Source: Molanna angustata (lineage: Eukaryota; Arthropoda; Insecta; Trichoptera; Molannidae). Taken from it: a stretch of DNA of 64,000 nt. Of the stretch, positions 21,859 to 31,176 are shown piece after piece. The stretch spans positions 41,376,647 to 41,440,646 of the forward strand of contig OY754970.1 in assembly GCA_963576475.1 (NCBI GenBank). Direction: 5' to 3'. Every line of letters begins with the position of its first letter. The stretch's first letter is position 1. The notes beneath the pieces are model-generated. The model did no database searches, was not told the DNA's origin, and was given only the letters and a program-made list of their open reading frames with translations. The position numbers and the translations under genes are program-made.

Positions 21859-22412
21859 AGTCAATATTGAGTAAAGCTCTGCTGACTGTTGCTTGATAAG
21901 CTGGACAGTCATTAGTGCCTGATCGGTGTACTGCTGGTTTGTTAAATAACTTACAAACAGCGCATGTGGGTTGATTGGCTCTATTCGGACATGACACGTA
22001 AACGTGTTCCGTTGAAGCACAATGTGAGCATCTGACGGGTTCTTTGCAAGTTTTTGAACCATGGCCGTACATTCGACAACGGCCACAAATACTGACTGGA
22101 AGAAAATCTGTAACACGACAGACATTCCAGTCCACATACACCTTTCCTAAATTGATGAGGCTATGGCGAACGGCAGCAGGTACTGAAAAGACTCTATCGC
22201 AAGTCGGGCCAACTGTAGGTCCTGTTAGATGACTGAATACTGCAGTTTTAATGGCATGCTCTTTTGTATTCTCTGCAACTATCTCTAAAAATTCGTCATT
22301 AGACAGGTCCCGTGGCACATGACTAAACCTCACACGAGGTTGTCTCTTGGTAGCGAGTCGTGCGGTCAAGGTCGTTGATGCTTTTATTGCCGGGGCATTC
22401 AGCAACAACAAC
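21848..22412 (-). CDS. ORF1 (gag-like, zinc knuckles), N-terminally truncated
   Basis: The C-terminal part, about 187 residues, of the LINE ORF1 protein, which binds element RNA in ribonucleoprotein particles. It contains two clear CX2CX4HX4C knuckles, CGRCRMYGHGSKTC and CSHCASTEHVYVSC. A third, wider motif follows (CAVC, then H and C at longer spacing: CX2CX8HX6C). This knuckle set is usual for R1-, I- and Jockey-type ORF1. The upstream part is missing because the insertion is 5'-truncated. The apparent ATG codons at 22410-22417 come from the target duplication and junction, not from the original start. The stop at 21848-21850 overlaps the ORF2 start by 11 bases. Without its N-terminal half this copy probably cannot make a normal ORF1 protein. 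Confidence 0.85.
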
Positions 22413-22426
22413 ATCATTAAGAGGCT
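22413..22426. repeat. 14-bp target-site duplication (right copy)
   Basis: Exact repeat of 18499-18512. Just inside it the element begins with a (TGT)n-like stretch on the minus strand. Confidence 0.9.
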
Positions 22427-22887
22427 ATAGTAGGCTATACATTATATTTTGAAAATAATTTCCCTAATACCCTCAAAAGATACGTCTTTGAAATAAGGAA
22501 CAGTTTGTATGTACATCTTTAATCTATTGCATGATTTTTTTGAATTTTGAATTTGTTTAATACTTTTCTTGTAAAATTAGTTTTAGTAAAACCCTTTTTT
22601 ATTTTTTTACTGTAAGTAACTAAAAAACTACAAGGCCTATGAAGTATATTTTTACTTTATTCGATAGAGAATATGAAAATCTACCGGCTGAATTTTTTAT
22701 TATTATAAAATTTCAATGACTCTTCTTGCTATTTAAAAAAAACCTCTAAATTTTACCATTTTCGCACGATAAAATGTTGTATATCACATATCAGGTGATA
22801 TACAATATTTTCTCGTGTTTCATACATTAGAAGCTAATTTAGTGTGCATTTTTGCGTATATCCGTATATCCAGGGTATAGTAGGGCC
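22421..22887. mobile_element. TTAA-flanked MITE-like insertion with internal hairpin
   Basis: Flanked by TTAA at 22417-22420 and TTAA at 22888-22891. Removing the insert with one TTAA restores the RTE frame as DIINRMKV, which agrees in spacing with the uninterrupted copies at 1 kb (DIICKMKV) and 36.7 kb (NIVSKMKI). TTAA duplication is the hallmark of piggyBac-type transposition. The termini (GAGGCTATAGTAGGCTATAC, and GGCCCTACTATACCCTGG on the other strand) are only loosely inverted. TATAGTAGG occurs directly near both ends. Inside, 22765-22787 and 22795-22817 form a 23-bp stem with two mismatches and a 7-base loop. There is no transposase frame. Confidence 0.65.
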
Positions 22888-23213
22888 TTAATAGAATGAA
22901 AGTGAACACACTGAGATGGTTTGGCCACATAGGTAGAATGAATGAGGAACGCCTGACGAAGAAAATATACAATGCGGATAGGAATGGATTGAGAGGCCGG
23001 GGCCGCCCAAGAAAGGGATGGCACGACCACGTGAACGATATTCTGAAAGACGGAAATGTCAGAAGCATGTACAATAGACGAACATGTATGAGACGATGCA
23101 TGAATGTTGACGAGGCGATGAATGTGTGCCAGGATAGAAAGATATGGCGTTCGGTTCTCTCTGCCTACCCCGTAATGGACATGGCGTGATGGTATGTATG
23201 TATGTATGTATAT
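22888..23213 (+). mobile_element. RTE-like LINE, C-terminal tail and 3' end (second part of split copy)
   Basis: Continues the RTE-like copy of 17.16-18.51 kb: NRMKVNTLRWFGHIGRMNEE, GRGRPRKGWHDHVNDILKDG, RRCMNVDEAMNVCQDRKIW, and a stop at 23187-23189. Then follows GATGGTATG and (TATG)n to 23213. The frame is open throughout. Codon identity with the 1-314 copy is high by eye, so both come from a fairly young subfamily. Confidence 0.85.
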
Positions 23214-23214
23214 T

Positions 23215-23472
23215 TTATTATGAAAACTTGATAATTCTTCAATACCATTGTATGAAAGAGATGTGCATTTTAACAATTTGAAAATAAATATATCAAATTT
23301 TAAATTTCCTGTTCTTGGGGTTACTTTGAAGTATTTGACAGTTAAAAAAATGAAAGAAGCACATATCCTCCAAAATCTAATGAGGTCTAAGCGAGTATTA
23401 GATATACAAATTTTCGTAATTTGACAAAAATTGAATGAGTACTTTAGTTTTTAAACGATAAAGTATTTCATT
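23215..23472 (+). repeat. D1 dispersed repeat, plus-strand fragment
   Basis: Blocks GAAAACTTGATAATTCTTCAA, TATGAAAGAGATGTGC, TTGGGGTTACTTTGAAGTATTTG, CAAAATCTAATGAGGTCTAA and a run to TTAAACGATAAAG match 62.57-62.75 kb, and in inverse the copies at 24.65-24.9 and 50.70-50.93 kb. It starts directly after the TATG tail of the RTE copy, so the LINE probably inserted in or beside it. No coding is visible. Confidence 0.65.
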
Positions 23473-23474
23473 CA

Positions 23475-24065
23475 TTCGTTCGTTCATTCATTCAAATGAA
23501 GAGTTGAGAAAATCAGTATTATTGACTGGAATAGAGAGTGCATTTGTTGTTGTATACATAAATATAAGATTATATTATGTGAAGAGGAAACATTTGTTTA
23601 GCTCATTTTTTTTATTTCGCGTATCCTATAAACTTACATATATACATGAACCTCAACCATGTAAAAGCCTTTTTTATAAAACTTATATTATTTGATGAAA
23701 AATTGTTTTCATGTTCGTTTTTCCGCCACGGGAAGTATTCGTCCATTTTTTCTCGCGTAATATTCATTATTAATTTCAAAACTCAATAAAACTTCCAACT
23801 TATCTTTCATCCATCCACCAACTTAGTGTTTATTTTTCCATTTCAAGATAGCTCCAAGAAAAACTCGTGAGTCGCTCGTTGAGGAAGCAAGAAGAGGTTG
23901 GACGTAATGAATGATAAGAAAAGCAGATAATATGCCATGGATCTTTCACATTTCATTTTTACTTATTTGCTACAAAAGAAAACTCTTTCTTTGGTAATAT
24001 TTCAAATAAGTACCTACTGAACAATTCAATTTGAACTTAAATACAGTTTTACTTTCACAAGTTAA
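23475..24065. other. no recognisable feature
   Basis: AT-rich DNA with an ATTCATTCGTTCG-type short repeat at 23470-23495. No gene is supported. Confidence 0.45.
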
Positions 24066-24069
24066 TATT

Positions 24070-24905
24070 TCACTCCTCACTACCCCAAGGGGACATATTA
24101 CTCGAGGGGATATATTACTCCCTACTATCCCAAGGGAATATTGTGGGGTGAGTTTTAAAGGTTACTTTTTTATTGCAGATTATCAACTAGTATAATGCTG
24201 AGATTGTATTCTAAAAGTTTTATCACAATGTATCTTTGTGCGTGCTATGTGCTATGTGCTGGGTGCTGCGTGCTCTGTGATATGTAGGTACGGCGTATTT
24301 ATTTTACTTTATCGATTATAGACTAAAGTACACATTCGATTATTTTCAAATTTTGCTAATTTGTATATAAGGGGTCAAGTCTGGGGGGCAAGTCTGGTTC
24401 AATCCGTGAAATCAAAACCCTAGTGATTACCCATATCATGGATAAAGTTATCATATGGAGTTCTATAATATATTTAGATGTCATAGAACTCCATATAATA
24501 ATTGCATACATGATAAGGAGTTCTATAATATCTTTAGATGTCATAGAACTCCATATGATAATTATATCCATGATATGGGTAATCACTGGGGTTTTGATTT
24601 CTCCGATCGGACCAGACTTGCACCCCTGATTTATATATAGACCCCATTGGATTTTGAAGGATATCTGAATAGTGCTTCTCAATTTTTTTAACTATCAAAT
24701 ATTCAAAGTGACCCCAAGCTCAGGAAACTTAAAATTTGTAAATTTTATTTTCAAATTGGTACAAAGAAACATCATTTTCATAAAATGGCACTGAAGAATT
24801 ATCAAGGTTCAATAATAACCTATTTTAATAAAAAAAAATAGTTAAACAAACTCATTTTATGAAAATGCTGAATATTTTCCATAGAGAATTTGAATACATT
24901 ATACC
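24070..24905 (-). repeat. D1 dispersed repeat, minus-strand copy split by SB1 MITE
   Basis: Contains TTTATTGCAGATTATCAACTAG, GTTTTATCACAATGTATCT, TTATCGATTATAGACTAAAGT, then after the MITE GACCCCATTGGATTTTGAAGG, AGTGCTTCTCAATTTTTTTAA and AAGTGACCCCAAGCTCAGG. All of these recur in order at 50.52-50.79 kb. A CTATGTGCTATGTGCTGGGTG short tandem run lies at 24240-24285. The uninterrupted copy shows that only the snap-back unit was added here. Confidence 0.7.
24368..24640. mobile_element. SB1 snap-back MITE, copy 2, with internal duplication, inside D1
   Basis: Arms GCAAGTCTGGTTCAATCC...GAAATCAAAACCCTAGTGATTA and the inverse at 24580-24635. The central block AGTTCTATAATAT.TTTAGATG with TCATAGAACTCCATAT is present twice (24468-24505 and 24518-24557), so this copy is longer than the others. 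It sits between ...TTTGTATATA and TATATAGACCCC of the D1 repeat, which the 50.68 kb copy joins as a single TGTGTATCT..GACCCC region. That suggests a TA-rich target duplication. Confidence 0.75.
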
Positions 24906-24909
24906 ATGA

Positions 24910-25540
24910 CTAGTAGTAGGTACGATAAAAAGGTCGAACGGTAAATTGTCACCACGGTCAATTGTCCACCGTAAATTTTCCAGGAATCATATTAATTATG
25001 AGACGATTGTGGATCCGGCCCTGCTTCAAAGTTAGGTTTGTTAATATTTCCACAAAGATGCAGTGCAGAATTCTTAGCAACTCTTTTTCATTGCCCCCTC
25101 TCTCTCTCTTTCAGCCCTTTTCCTTCCTCTCATTCAGACAGCCACGTAGGCTTTTACTTTGCAAGTTTTTTTGCAACTGTCAGCCTTTTCTTGAGCCTCC
25201 GTCTCCCCCACCCCTCCTACACCCGGTCCACCTTGTGTAACGACATGTATGTACATATGTACATGTAGGTACCTACACAACAGCTCGGGAGATGTCGGTA
25301 AAATAGAGAAAATACAAATTACAAACAAGATATTTCACGAATACCAACCTAACAATAGCCGCCAGTGCTGGCGGTCGGTATAACGATGACGAATTGGGAA
25401 GCTAATATTTTTGAAGATAACAATAAATAATAATTTATTTCCAAATTTTATCTCTAATGCGTGTCTCTCATCATTTGTAGTTCATTTAGATTTAGAGGAA
25501 TTCGTTGAATTCTAGGCAATGGGTTTTATTATTTCGTTTC
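24910..25540. other. no recognisable feature
   Basis: Contains a C/T-rich stretch at 25080-25240 (CCCCCTCTCTCTCTCTTTC and similar) and a GTAGGTACCTAC motif near 25265. Frames here are driven by low complexity. Confidence 0.45.
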
Positions 25541-25544
25541 CACA

Positions 25545-26095
25545 TTATAAACGAGTGGGTTGTGGCCAACGCTAACTCTCCACTACACAATGAAGCTTCC
25601 CTGCTAATATTACACTCTAATATCAATATGAAATCAAATAACTTAACATTGCCAAACATAAAAAATTTCTCTTGTTGTATATATTTTTCATACAAAAATC
25701 TTTTATTATGAACATAATTCTTCAAACCGTTGTATGATTTTCTTTTAAAGTTGACCAACTTTGAATGCAGTATTTTGAACATTATTGGTTTAAACAAAAT
25801 TAAAATATCTCAAATTTCCAGGTCGTGAGAGCATTTTTTCAGTCTATGGAAAACTAATCAGCTCTAAGTTTATGTACTTCACACATATAGTATCAATATT
25901 AAGTTCATCGGGCTTTTTGTTTGATCTGTACAGAGGACACAAATTTTTGTATTTGTGTACGGCATACACACAAAAACATCACAACGAAACTCAAAGTATG
26001 CACTATCTACATGATACTCATTGAGAAATTGATGTAAAAAATACTCTTAAATATTGTGAAATTATGACTCTCCACTATTCCATAGTAATGGAGAG
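25545..26095 (+). repeat. D2 dispersed repeat
   Basis: Begins ACGAGTGGGTTGTGGCCAACG, a start shared with 51.51 kb and, in inverse, the end of D1 at 50.98-51.0 kb. The body (CATGAGAGCATTTT-like block, TATGTACTTCACACATATAGT, AGAGGACACAAA, ACACAAAAACATC.C.ACGAAACTC, CTACATGATAC) matches 51.66-51.73 and 51.96-52.29 kb. It ends near CTCTCCACTATTCC. Probably a non-autonomous relative of D1 with the same end but a different interior. Confidence 0.55.
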
Positions 26096-26483
26096 AAATA
26101 GTGTAAAAAAGGATATTTTTTAAATTGTATACCTTCGCTAATTTAGTAAGGAAATGTTTTGGTATTTATTATAACATATTACATTTGAGAAATGATTTAT
26201 CAAAATGCGATATTTGAGTCCATATGCCCTCTTAAAAGACTGCCCTCTTAGTTATAATGTTTTTATTTATTTTACTCCCAATTTTTTAATTTAATAACAT
26301 TTTTAATATTTTTTAATAGAATTTATACTTGATTAAACATTGATCATCGCTTATTCAGTAAATAAGTAGTTTTGTAGAAACACATTGCTTTAGCATTTTT
26401 TAAATTTGATTTTAAATGCCATGTTTGAGTTTGTATGTCCTTAAACCGGACATGCCCTGAAATTTTGCTAACTTTATCTTATT

Positions 26484-26626
26484 CTTCAGCCCTCTGTCTT
26501 CCACTGCTGGATATAGGCCTCTTCCATATTCTTCCACTTCCTTCTATCGGTTGCTGCTTGCAGCCAATTTCTACCCCCCACAGCGGCTATGTCGTCAGAC
26601 CATCTTTTTTGAGGTCTTCCGGCTAA
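26484..26626 (-). mobile_element. LINE 3' end, C-terminal tail
   Basis: The minus strand encodes AGRPQKRWSDDIAAVGGRNW, then LQAATDRRKWKNMEEAYIQQ and WKTEG before a stop. GRPxKRWxDD...NW...DRxxW...EEAYxQQW is the well-known end of insect LINE polyproteins. About 45 codons are open. The 5' part is lost. Confidence 0.7.
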
Positions 26627-26694
26627 CTTTATAATATCCTCAATTATCGAAACTATTCGATACATTTTTAATAGTAGTAATTATAATATATTAA

Positions 26695-26962
26695 TGTTGC
26701 GCCTTTCAACAGGCAATCTTTATAGCATTTAACGAGATTGCACGAACAGGAGATCGGCATTCTTCGGGAGTAGGGAGATTGATATAAAGGAATGTCTGGG
26801 GTTAGGCCGGGGGATTGGATTGATCGGGTATTGATCGATGATATAGTGCTCTCACGTTGTGGTTCATTTATATACTAATATTTGTACTTCACTCTTATAA
26901 TATTTAATTGCTGTATTTATTAATAAACTGTGTAAATAGTAAACGCGTGTGTTTATTTAACA
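26695..26962 (+). mobile_element. possible solo LTR
   Basis: The segment begins TGTTGCGCC and ends TTTAACA (TG...CA). It has a GC-richer middle and an AATAAAC polyadenylation-like signal near its end, all usual for an insect LTR. However, the flanks (ATTAA and ATATA) do not show a clear target duplication and there is no second copy or primer-binding site. Confidence 0.3.
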
Positions 26963-27052
26963 ATATATGTTATCAAAAGTAACAGATAGCAAAGTAATGC
27001 ATGTTATGAAAAGAATCAATAAATTATTACTAACGACAAAAGTTTAACAATC

Positions 27053-27407
27053 CTCTAACACAGTGATTCCCAAAGTGGTCTATATCGACCCCCAGGGGTC
27101 TGCGTCAGCGAAAACAAAATCTGGGGGTCCATGAAATGAAAATGGGGATCCACGATAGTGGATCTCAACAAACACTGATAGTACCTATCGCATAACAATT
27201 TGTTAGTATTATTCGTAGTACAATATTTTATTTTAGCATTTTTTGTCATGTTGCTTTCAAATTTCCTTAAAGTTCCATCATACCAAAACCTTAGATAACA
27301 TTCATAACATTCCCCTTCTCACATTCATTTATAATGGGTCTACCAAACATCGAAAACATGGCAAGGGGTCTACGACACAAAAAAGTTTGGGAACCTCTGC
27401 TCTAACA
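27053..27407. mobile_element. hAT-type MITE with perfect 8-bp target duplication
   Basis: The element is 27061-27399. The terminal inverted repeats read CAGTGATTCCCAAA on the left and CAGAGGTTCCCAAA from the right. The flanks CTCTAACA at 27053-27060 and 27400-27407 are identical, the 8-bp duplication expected of hAT transposons. The 339-bp body has no transposase frame, so it is non-autonomous. The CAGTGxTTCCCAAA terminus is typical of the Tip100/Zaphod-like and related hAT groups. Confidence 0.85.
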
Positions 27408-27613
27408 CAACCTGTTTGGGAAATAATTCTCCAATAGTTTTAAGGTCTAAATGATAATAACAAAACTTTACACCGGCCCACTTATGTATGTATATAATAA
27501 TAAAACAAACTATTAACGAGCAACCAAAGAGAAGATTGGGTCTGTAATTTCCTTCACCGTCACCGCAACCAGTGAGCTACAATTTGAGCTCTTACATTAC
27601 CCTGTATAGGTAG

Positions 27614-27727
27614 GTCCTGTATACCCACTCGCTTCCTCTCCGAGCGACTTGAAGAGTACCACTCCAAGTTCTACCCTTGCGGCCAGACACCCGACCCTAT
27701 ATCTGCCACCCTGATACATCTTCAGAG
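27614..27727 (+). other. candidate protein-coding exon
   Basis: A GC-richer island with a single open frame of 37 complete codons: CIPTRFLSERLEEY, then HSKFYPCGQTPDPISATLI. It is bounded by AG at 27612-27613 and by CAGAG|GTAAAA, a good splice donor. The length of 114 bases gives equal phase at both ends. The other two frames have stops or odd composition. I do not recognise the protein. It may be a host exon or part of an old mobile element. No neighbouring exon can be linked. Confidence 0.3.
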
Positions 27728-27974
27728 GTAAAACAAGGAATTTTCTCAACAGACAATGAAATATTATACTTATTTATCTTCCTGAAAGGCACCGGCTTAG
27801 AATAGTCATAGGCGTCCATTAGATCTGCTGAACGTACTTCACTATATTCCAATTTATAACACTGATTTTCAGCTCTTCATTTGAAGTACCTACTTTTAAC
27901 GAATAGCGTTAGTCTTCTATCGTCTGTCTATCTCAGTAAACATATTCGAAACAAGACTAAAGTAAAAATATCTA

Positions 27975-28163
27975 TTTGGGGTGCAAGTCTGGTCCAACCG
28001 GCGAAATCAAAACCCTCACGATTACCCATATCATGTATATAATTATTATTTGAAGTTCTATAATATCTTTAGATGTCATAGAACTCCATATGATAATTAT
28101 ATACATGATATGGGTAATCACGAGGGTTTTGATTTCGCCGGTTGGAGCAGACTTGCCCCCTGG
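27975..28163. mobile_element. SB1 snap-back MITE, copy 3 (best palindrome)
   Basis: The left arm (GGTGCAAGTCTGGTCCAACC...TCATGTATATAATTAT) and right arm are inverted over about 85 bp with few mismatches, around a centre of ATAATATCTTTAGATGTCAT. It ends in CTTGCCCCC. It is the cleanest of the four copies and the best model for the family. Confidence 0.8.
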
Positions 28164-28369
28164 TTATACAAGATTACTCCTTCCTTTCCTCATCTCACTA
28201 TTTTTTATTTTATTTTTATTAAATTTCATATATTTAATATATTTCAATTCACTAAAGTTTCATTACAATCTGACGATCGTTTTAGGAGCGCATACCCTAC
28301 GTACAACCATATTTCTTAACATACCTACTTGAATACTTATAAACATTTTTTTTTATGAATATATGTAGA

Positions 28370-28598
28370 TTATTTATTTTATTTATATTTGCTTCTCGGG
28401 CAACAACAAGTACTATGTCAAATATTTATTTAACACATAACCAATAACAAGTTGCCACATTCTGGAGATTTACTATTTTAATGGTCTCACAGATCCAGAC
28501 TGAAAACATAGTTTAAAACTGTCTCCACCGGGAATCGAACCCAGGACCTTTGGATCAGCAGTCAGATACCTAACCAACTGAGTCACGAAGACCGACAT
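28370..28598 (-). mobile_element. tRNA-derived SINE (family SINE-A)
   Basis: Read on the minus strand the head GTCGGTCTTCGTGACTCAGT with TGGTTAGGTATCTGACTGCT is tRNA-like. It has a B-box-type GGGTTCGATTCCC at about 28528-28540. A conserved body (GTGGCAACTTGTTATTGG, TTTGACATAGTACTTG) ends in AAATAAAATAAA. Copies are at 39.5 and 45.2 kb, with fragments at 37.85 and 58.2 kb. It would be transcribed by RNA polymerase III and moved by a LINE. It is not a working tRNA gene: the acceptor ends do not pair. Confidence 0.75.
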
Positions 28599-28599
28599 T

Positions 28600-29750
28600 T
28601 ATTTTTTATGCATTTTTTTTCCTTGCATTACAACGAACTGTTATTATATGTTCAATCTTTTTTGTCTTATTGATTAGGGCTGAATAAAACTATAAGAGCT
28701 ATATATTGAATAGATAAATAAATCCATTAAAATAAATCCAAGAGAATATATTGATAAATAAATCCATTTCTTCGCGTTGATAACTAAAAACATCACCATC
28801 AAGATTTAATTTTGGTATTTTTGAATCCTATTTTAGAATCGAAGTATTGAGAAATAGAAAATTGTATAGATTATGTATCCACACAATTGTTTCAAAGTTG
28901 GTGTATTCGCGAAATAATAATATTTTCCAAAGATATAAAATACCTAACATAATATGTTGTGTTGAAACACCAAAGCACCGGAGACCCAACCCAGCCCAGC
29001 TCAGCTCGGCCGCAATACCTCGAGTGTTCCTCACTCTTCACCCATCGCTCTTCCTCCAGAACTCTTTGAGGGGTAGACTCTGAGGCTCATATACCTCCAG
29101 CCACTCTATGGTTTCCCTCCACTCGATAACACGGGGGTTTTTTAAGATTTTCACTTCACTCCGGCGAAAGTAAGAATGTTGCGCACAAATCGCCCCTTCA
29201 ACCGGCTTTATTCATTCACCTTTTATATTTTCGCCGAGTGTTTTAAAGGTGGAGAATGTAAGAAATAAAAAAATGAAAAGAGAAACGAACGAAAATAAGT
29301 ACAAATCATGTCTATTGAACGACCGCACAAAGACATCACGAGTACAGCATGCTAATGTCAAGATGTGCGATTTCGTTGAAAAGAAAAAAATAATACACCA
29401 AGGTAACGTAGAAAAAATCGAGTACCAATATAAAATTGTTTAGATTGACAAATCTTAAAACTCGCATTTCCTTTAGCCAAGAAGCGTCGCTTTCCCCCGA
29501 AATGTTGAAAAACTGTTTTTTTTATGTGGGTTGGTACCATTTAAACAATATTTCTACTTCCGTATTTTTCTTCAGACAAGTTTTCAAATTTGCCAACACA
29601 ATGCAAGGCCAACTTTTGAATATGAATCGAATTTGCATCTGTTCAATTTCATCGAGAAACTGACCAGTGTATGCGATTTATCTTTCAATTACTTAAACGC
29701 CATTTAAATACGTACGAATGTGAGTCATTTGGTTCTTAATAATTTTATAG
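28600..29750. other. no firm feature
   Basis: AT-rich, with a GC-richer island at 28970-29200 (CCCAACCCAGCCCAGCTCAG and similar). No frame there is long or shows a motif. Possibly a decayed mobile element or untranslated exon. Confidence 0.4.
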
Positions 29751-29816
29751 GTGAAAGAGACGGCTGATCCATTTGCAAAAATCAACGAACAAATTGTTAA
29801 GCTGGGTTTCATAAAT
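29751..29816 (+). other. candidate small exon
   Basis: After a splice-acceptor-like TTTTATAG, 22 open codons read VKETADPFAKINEQIVKLGF then IN, ending at AAT|GTAATG, a weak donor. Composition is protein-like against a very AT-rich background. The frame continues in AT-driven codons. Chance cannot be excluded at this length, and no family is recognised. Confidence 0.2.
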
Positions 29817-29819
29817 GTA

Positions 29820-30920
29820 ATGTTTTTTACATTACAAAATATATGAGTACCTATCGTGCATAAGTATATTTTTAAGTACAGGGCTCAACATCAGATCATT
29901 GTGATCGCTTGAATTTGTACTAATTTAAGAAAGAGACATTTTTTTATATATATTCAAAATCCACAATAACCATACAAAAAAATTACAACTATACAATAGT
30001 GAAACATAGTACAACAAAAAATATGAAAAATAGACAATTTACTTCCTATATGTTGGCACTGACAAAAAGAATACAATCTATCAGTACCAACACCCAGTGG
30101 ATAAGAACTATTCCACTAAGCAGTGCTTTTGTCGGTATAGTTTTTTTATTCATTTTAACTGACACAGTCCATACTTATGTATCCCATTATGTCTAACACA
30201 CAATGATAACATATCATAAAATCAAACATATAAATTATAATATACAGCTATAAAAATACGGTTATATATCATTTCATAATTTTAAAAAATATATTTTCAA
30301 TGTTCATTCTACCTTTGTTGAGAATCCAAGAAGATAGTTTATTTTTCATAGCACTCAGTGACTTTATATTGTATATCTCAAAACCATTTAATTCTTTTGT
30401 AAATATGTTTAAAATACGAGGTAAAATAAAATCAAAATGTTTTTGAGCATACACTAATTAAATCAATATGTCGCAAATTTCTAGGCGAAACAAATATTAT
30501 CATTATAAATTTTCGTTGAAAAAGACCATTGAAATGATAAAATGGAACAACGCAAAAGTTTTCCATTCAAAAATATAATAAAAAACATATTTGATTGCAA
30601 AAGTACAAACACATATGTTGCTGAATATCGCATTCAATCAAAGTTGAGAAAACTTGGACGGAATGTTATGCATCAGAGAATGGAGAGAAAAAATAGTTTC
30701 TTTTTTTTTACTATCTTTAGCGGGAATATACGAATTCTCAGAATCGTATTACGATTTTCCATCAGACGGGACGCACCGTTTCTTGATGACACAAAATGGT
30801 TTTCCTAAGAATTCTGTATAATTTTAAAATGGTTCATCCAACCAAAGCAAATATTACAATCAATCTTACTTTTTATACATTTGACACTATGCAGTTATAT
30901 GATGGCTTGCTCAAGTACAA
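29820..30920. other. no recognisable feature
   Basis: AT-rich DNA with chance frames only. Confidence 0.5.
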
Positions 30921-30939
30921 CTGAATATCATCATAATCA

Positions 30940-31176
30940 CTAGAGCTACAGTCCGCTACGGATACTGGCCACTCCTCCAGAAATCATCACCCACCTCCCT
31001 ATCGATCGCCAGTCTTCTCCAATTTATCAGGTCCATTTCTCTGATATCGCACAGGACGTCGTCCAGCCATCTCAACCTAGGTCTGCCTCTACTTCTTCTC
31101 CCTTCAGGACAAGTGTCTTATACCTTTTTTGGAGTGCGGTCATCATCCATCCGGCAAACGTGTCCAAGCCAACGTT
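30940..31176 (-). mobile_element. LINE 3' end, C-terminal tail
   Basis: The minus strand encodes RWLGHVCRMDDDRTPKKV, one stop, then RRSRGRPRLRWLDDVLCDIR, EMDLINWRRLAIDREVG and a stop at 30956-30958. WLGHVxRM, GRPRLRWLDDV and NWRRLAxDR are the standard tail blocks of insect LINEs. The copy is 5'-truncated and dead by one stop. Confidence 0.75.

Larger units (their letters stand above)
18513..22412 (-). mobile_element. R1-clade LINE, near-complete, 5'-truncated in ORF1
   Basis: A 3.9-kb non-LTR retrotransposon on the minus strand with ORF1 (gag-like), ORF2 (endonuclease plus RT), a 3' UTR at 18525-18669 and a poly-A tail, seen as poly-T at 18513-18524. Exact 14-bp duplications flank it. ORF2 motifs (LIQEPY, DIAGAFDNAWWP, the CCHC end) place it in the R1 clade. 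It sits inside other mobile DNA rather than in rDNA or TTAGG repeats, so it is not behaving as a site-specific R1, TRAS or SART element here. The intact ORF2 points to recent insertion. A 407-bp dead relative is at 56.27 kb. Confidence 0.9.

Noticed and set aside
21858..22137. Upstream extension of ORF2 to an ATG at 22137 (1155 residues)
   Set aside because: The added 93 residues overlie the zinc-knuckle ORF1 in another frame and show no domain. The ATG at 21858 fits the usual ORF1/ORF2 overlap.
28500..28598. True tRNA gene on the minus strand
   Set aside because: Same reasoning: shared body with 39.5 and 45.2 kb copies, and no paired acceptor stem.
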